Source: Sphaerisporangium fuscum
GTDB taxonomy: Bacteria > Actinomycetota > Actinomycetes > Streptosporangiales > Streptosporangiaceae
Direction of reading: 5' to 3'
Length of the DNA stretch: 64,000 nucleotides
Assembly: GCF_018531465.1 (NCBI RefSeq)
Contig: NZ_JAHDTF010000039.1
Span: 46,271 to 110,270, forward strand
The translations under genes were made by a program, and so were the position numbers. Shown here one piece after another: positions 62,316-64,000 of this stretch (position 1 is its first letter; each line of letters begins with the position of its first letter). The notes beneath the pieces were generated by a model. That model made no database searches and was not told the DNA's origin. It saw only the letters and a list, made by a program, of their open reading frames with translations.

Positions 62316-63251
62316 ATGGAGATGGTGCGGGCGGCGCCGGCTCCCGGGCTGCGTCCGCTGATCGCGCACTACCACGGGTACCACGAGCGCGGCGCGCCGC
62401 CGGGCCGTCACCGCGGGCTGCCCTCGCCGTACCTCACGCTGATCGTGACCCTCGAGGAGCCCCTCACGGTCACTGCCCATCCCGACCCGGGCCAGTCACC
62501 GGGGCGGTACGACGCGTTGGTCGGCGGCCTGCACACCGCGCCCGCCCTGATCACGCACGAGGGCCGGCAGGCGGGGGTGCAGCTCGCGCTGAGCCCGCTC
62601 GGCGCGCGGGCGCTGCTCGGGGTGCCCGCCGGTGAGCTGCGCAACCTCGACGTGGACGCCGGCGACCTCCTCGGCCCGGCCGCGCGGGAGCTGCACGGCC
62701 GCCTCAACTCGGCCTCCGGCTGGGCCGAGCGCTTCGCCGTCCTCGACGAGTCGCTGCTTCGTCACGCCGATCTCGAACGTGCCGTGCCCGCCGAGGTGGT
62801 GCGGGCATGGCGGCTCCTGACATCCTCCGGCGGAGGGCTCACGGTCTCCGAACTCGCCCGCGACGTGGGCTGGAGCAGCCGCCACCTGCGCGCGCGTTTC
62901 ACCGCCGAGATCGGTCTCACCCCGAAGGCCGCCGCGCGGGTCATCAGGTTCGACCGGGCGCGCCGCCGCCTGCAGAGTCTCACCGCCTCGGCCGGCTCCG
63001 GCGGCGTGCGCCACTCGCCGCCACGGGTGACGAGCGGCGCTCCCCCGGCCACGTCCCGGCAGGAGCACGCCGGACGACCCGCCGTCCCCGCGCTGGCCGA
63101 TCTCGCCGCCGAGTGCGGGTACTACGACCAGGCGCATCTGGCCCGGGAGTTCCGGGACCTCGCGGGGTGCGCGCCCAGCCGGTGGCTGGCGGAGGAGTTC
63201 CGATTCGTCCAAGCCGCCGCGCCCGCGTCGCGGGGAGACTCGACGGCATGA
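62316..63251 (+). CDS. AraC-family regulator with an insertion between its two HTH motifs
   Basis: A 311-aa regulator with an N-terminal cupin-like ligand domain. The C-terminal HTH_18 part begins LTVSELARDVGWSSRHLRARFTAEIGLTPKAAARVIRFDRARRRLQ (about 182-227), and the second HTH is LADLAAECGYYDQAHLAREFRDLAGCAPSRWL (about 268-299). Between them lies a low-complexity Ser/Pro/Ala/Gly insertion of about 35 residues (227-265) that interrupts the linker normally only a few residues long. The ATG at 62316 has GGGAAGGGAG. It overlaps the VOC gene by ATGA, so the two are translationally coupled. Confidence 0.82.
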   Translation: MEMVRAAPAPGLRPLIAHYHGYHERGAPPGRHRGLPSPYLTLIVTLEEPLTVTAHPDPGQSPGRYDALVGGLHTAPALITHEGRQAGVQLALSPLGARALLGVPAGELRNLDVDAGDLLGPAARELHGRLNSASGWAERFAVLDESLLRHADLERAVPAEVVRAWRLLTSSGGGLTVSELARDVGWSSRHLRARFTAEIGLTPKAAARVIRFDRARRRLQSLTASAGSGGVRHSPPRVTSGAPPATSRQEHAGRPAVPALADLAAECGYYDQAHLAREFRDLAGCAPSRWLAEEFRFVQAAAPASRGDSTA

Positions 63252-63658
63252 CGATGACACCAGCACCTCAGGTCTGGCCGACCCTGCGAGCCCACGACGC
63301 CCGCGCGCTCATCTCCTTCCTGGTCGACGCGTTCGGCTTCGAGGAGACCGCCGTGTACGGCGAGGGAGACCGGGTCGACCACGCGCAGCTCGACTGGCCG
63401 CTGGGCGGCGGCATCATGCTGGGCTCCCGTCCGGAACCCGGCCGCGACGACCCCTGTGCCCGTGAGCCGGGTGGCGCGGGGGCCTATGTGGTCACCGACG
63501 AGCCCGACGCCCTGTTCGCCCGCGCCACGTCCGCGGGGGCACAGGTCGTGTACGCACCGCGCGAAACCGACTACGGCTCCCGCGAATTCGCCGTCCGCGA
63601 CCCCGAAGGCAACCTCTGGTCCTTCGGCACCTACCGCGGCGAACCCCGCAAGGGCTGA
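63248..63658 (+). CDS. VOC-superfamily protein (glyoxalase/bleomycin resistance-like)
   Basis: 136 aa: WPTLRAHDARALISFLVDAFGFEETAVYGEGDRVDHAQLDWPLGGGIMLGS, then AYVVTDEPDALFARATSAGAQVVYAPRETDYGSREFAVRDPEGNLWSFGTY. These are the two beta-alpha-beta-beta-beta halves of the VOC fold, with candidate metal ligands His40 and the Glu of DPEGNLWSFG. The function is probably binding or isomerising a small molecule. It overlaps the upstream AraC gene by four bases (ATGA). Confidence 0.88.
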   Translation: MTMTPAPQVWPTLRAHDARALISFLVDAFGFEETAVYGEGDRVDHAQLDWPLGGGIMLGSRPEPGRDDPCAREPGGAGAYVVTDEPDALFARATSAGAQVVYAPRETDYGSREFAVRDPEGNLWSFGTYRGEPRKG

Positions 63659-63728
63659 CCCACCCCGGTCCACCGTCCCACTCATCGGGGCCCACCGGGC
63701 CACGCCCAGCGGGGGCCTACCGGGCCGC

Positions 63729-63787
63729 TCGCCGCACGACGGCGCCGGCTTCGCCGTACAACCTCCCGCCGCCCCGGCGCCGCTGGG
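63729..63787 (+). repeat. Dispersed ~60-bp intergenic repeat, copy 4
   Basis: CGCCGCACGACGGCGCCGGC, TTCGCCGTAC, then CCCCGGCGCCG. It aligns with copies 1-3. Confidence 0.7.
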
Positions 63788-63846
63788 ATCAGCACCCCAG
63801 TGGGGCCGGGAAGGGCACCCGCCGACGGTGTCCCGCAACCAGGGGG

Positions 63847-64000
63847 GCGGCCCGCCACCGCCATCCGCGCAGCCGGCCCGGTAAGGACACCTACCGACCG
63901 GATCCGCGCAGCCGGGGACGCGAAGGACACCCACCGACCGGATCCGCGCAGCCGGGGACGCGAAGGACACCCACCGACCGGATCCGCGCAGCCGGGGACG
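63847..64000. repeat. 40-bp tandem repeat array running off the window
   Basis: Unit GAAGGACACCCACCGACCGG ATCCGCGCAGCCGGGGACGC (40 bp). Two near-perfect copies (63920-63959 and 63960-64000, the last reaching the edge) follow a slightly diverged copy from about 63880 and a partial copy at 63850. 40 is not a multiple of three, so it is not a repeated peptide. The end of the array lies beyond the window. Confidence 0.85.

Overview
The window is very GC-rich DNA with strong G/C preference at codon third positions and frequent GTG and TTG starts. It carries a mycothiol-pathway deacetylase (MshB type), SARP-family regulators, a PASTA-less Ser/Thr kinase of the PknB type and a dnaG-rpoD arrangement. 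Together these point to a filamentous actinomycete. A member of Streptosporangiales or a near relative is my inference; no rRNA is present to confirm it. No rRNA operon, CRISPR array, complete insertion sequence or prophage is visible.

Layout. 1-8.4 kb: housekeeping and metabolic genes (EEP-family nuclease/phosphatase cut by the left edge, Cys-less HesB/IscA-like protein, GNAT, mshB, patatin lipase, D-cysteine desulfhydrase/ACC deaminase-like enzyme, galK, FAD/NAD(P)-binding protein, STAS protein). 8.5-15.4 kb: cold-shock protein, crotonase, bacterial nitric oxide synthase, tRNA-Asn, small membrane protein, MGH1-like glycosidase, and repeat-bearing spacers. 15.4-23.7 kb: core block rpoD, dnaG, a catalytically dead LytM-like lipoprotein, dgt and pyruvate phosphate dikinase. 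The last has three DasR/GntR-like operators upstream. 24-28.8 kb: two proline-rich membrane-anchored extracytoplasmic proteins and an MFS transporter.

29-35.7 kb is the most interesting accessory region. It holds a compact candidate RiPP operon: a 41-aa precursor-like peptide, then a HExxH-motif peptide-modifying enzyme with a C-terminal PqqD/RRE-like domain. The operon has a textbook-looking SARP box (two ACACCGG heptamers at 11-bp pitch, 7 bp before a -10) and an internal hairpin. It lies beside two divergent SARP genes, one of which (AfsR-like) is broken by a single-base frameshift.

35.7-48.9 kb: aminotransferase IV, GNAT, PHP phosphoesterase, a coupled SNF2 helicase/SWIM pair, DHA2 exporter, an SDR/XRE divergent pair with a palindromic operator, an ArsR-type regulator/MFS pair with a palindromic operator, and the Ser/Thr kinase. 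49-51.4 kb: a deletion scar joining a 3'-truncated TetR gene to a 5'-truncated P450, then a secreted endo H-type GH18 enzyme. 51.9-64 kb: NmrA-like reductases, an ACT-domain protein, a fused tandem histidine kinase whose first half lacks the phospho-acceptor His, TetR/MFS and MarR/quinone reductase units with clear palindromic operators, an AraC regulator and a VOC protein.

Repeats: a ~60-bp GC-rich intergenic element occurs four times (6.2, 11.7, 12.6 and 63.7 kb). A 79-bp duplication lies downstream of rpoD, and a 40-bp tandem array runs off the right edge. All functions are read from motifs and context; no database search was possible.
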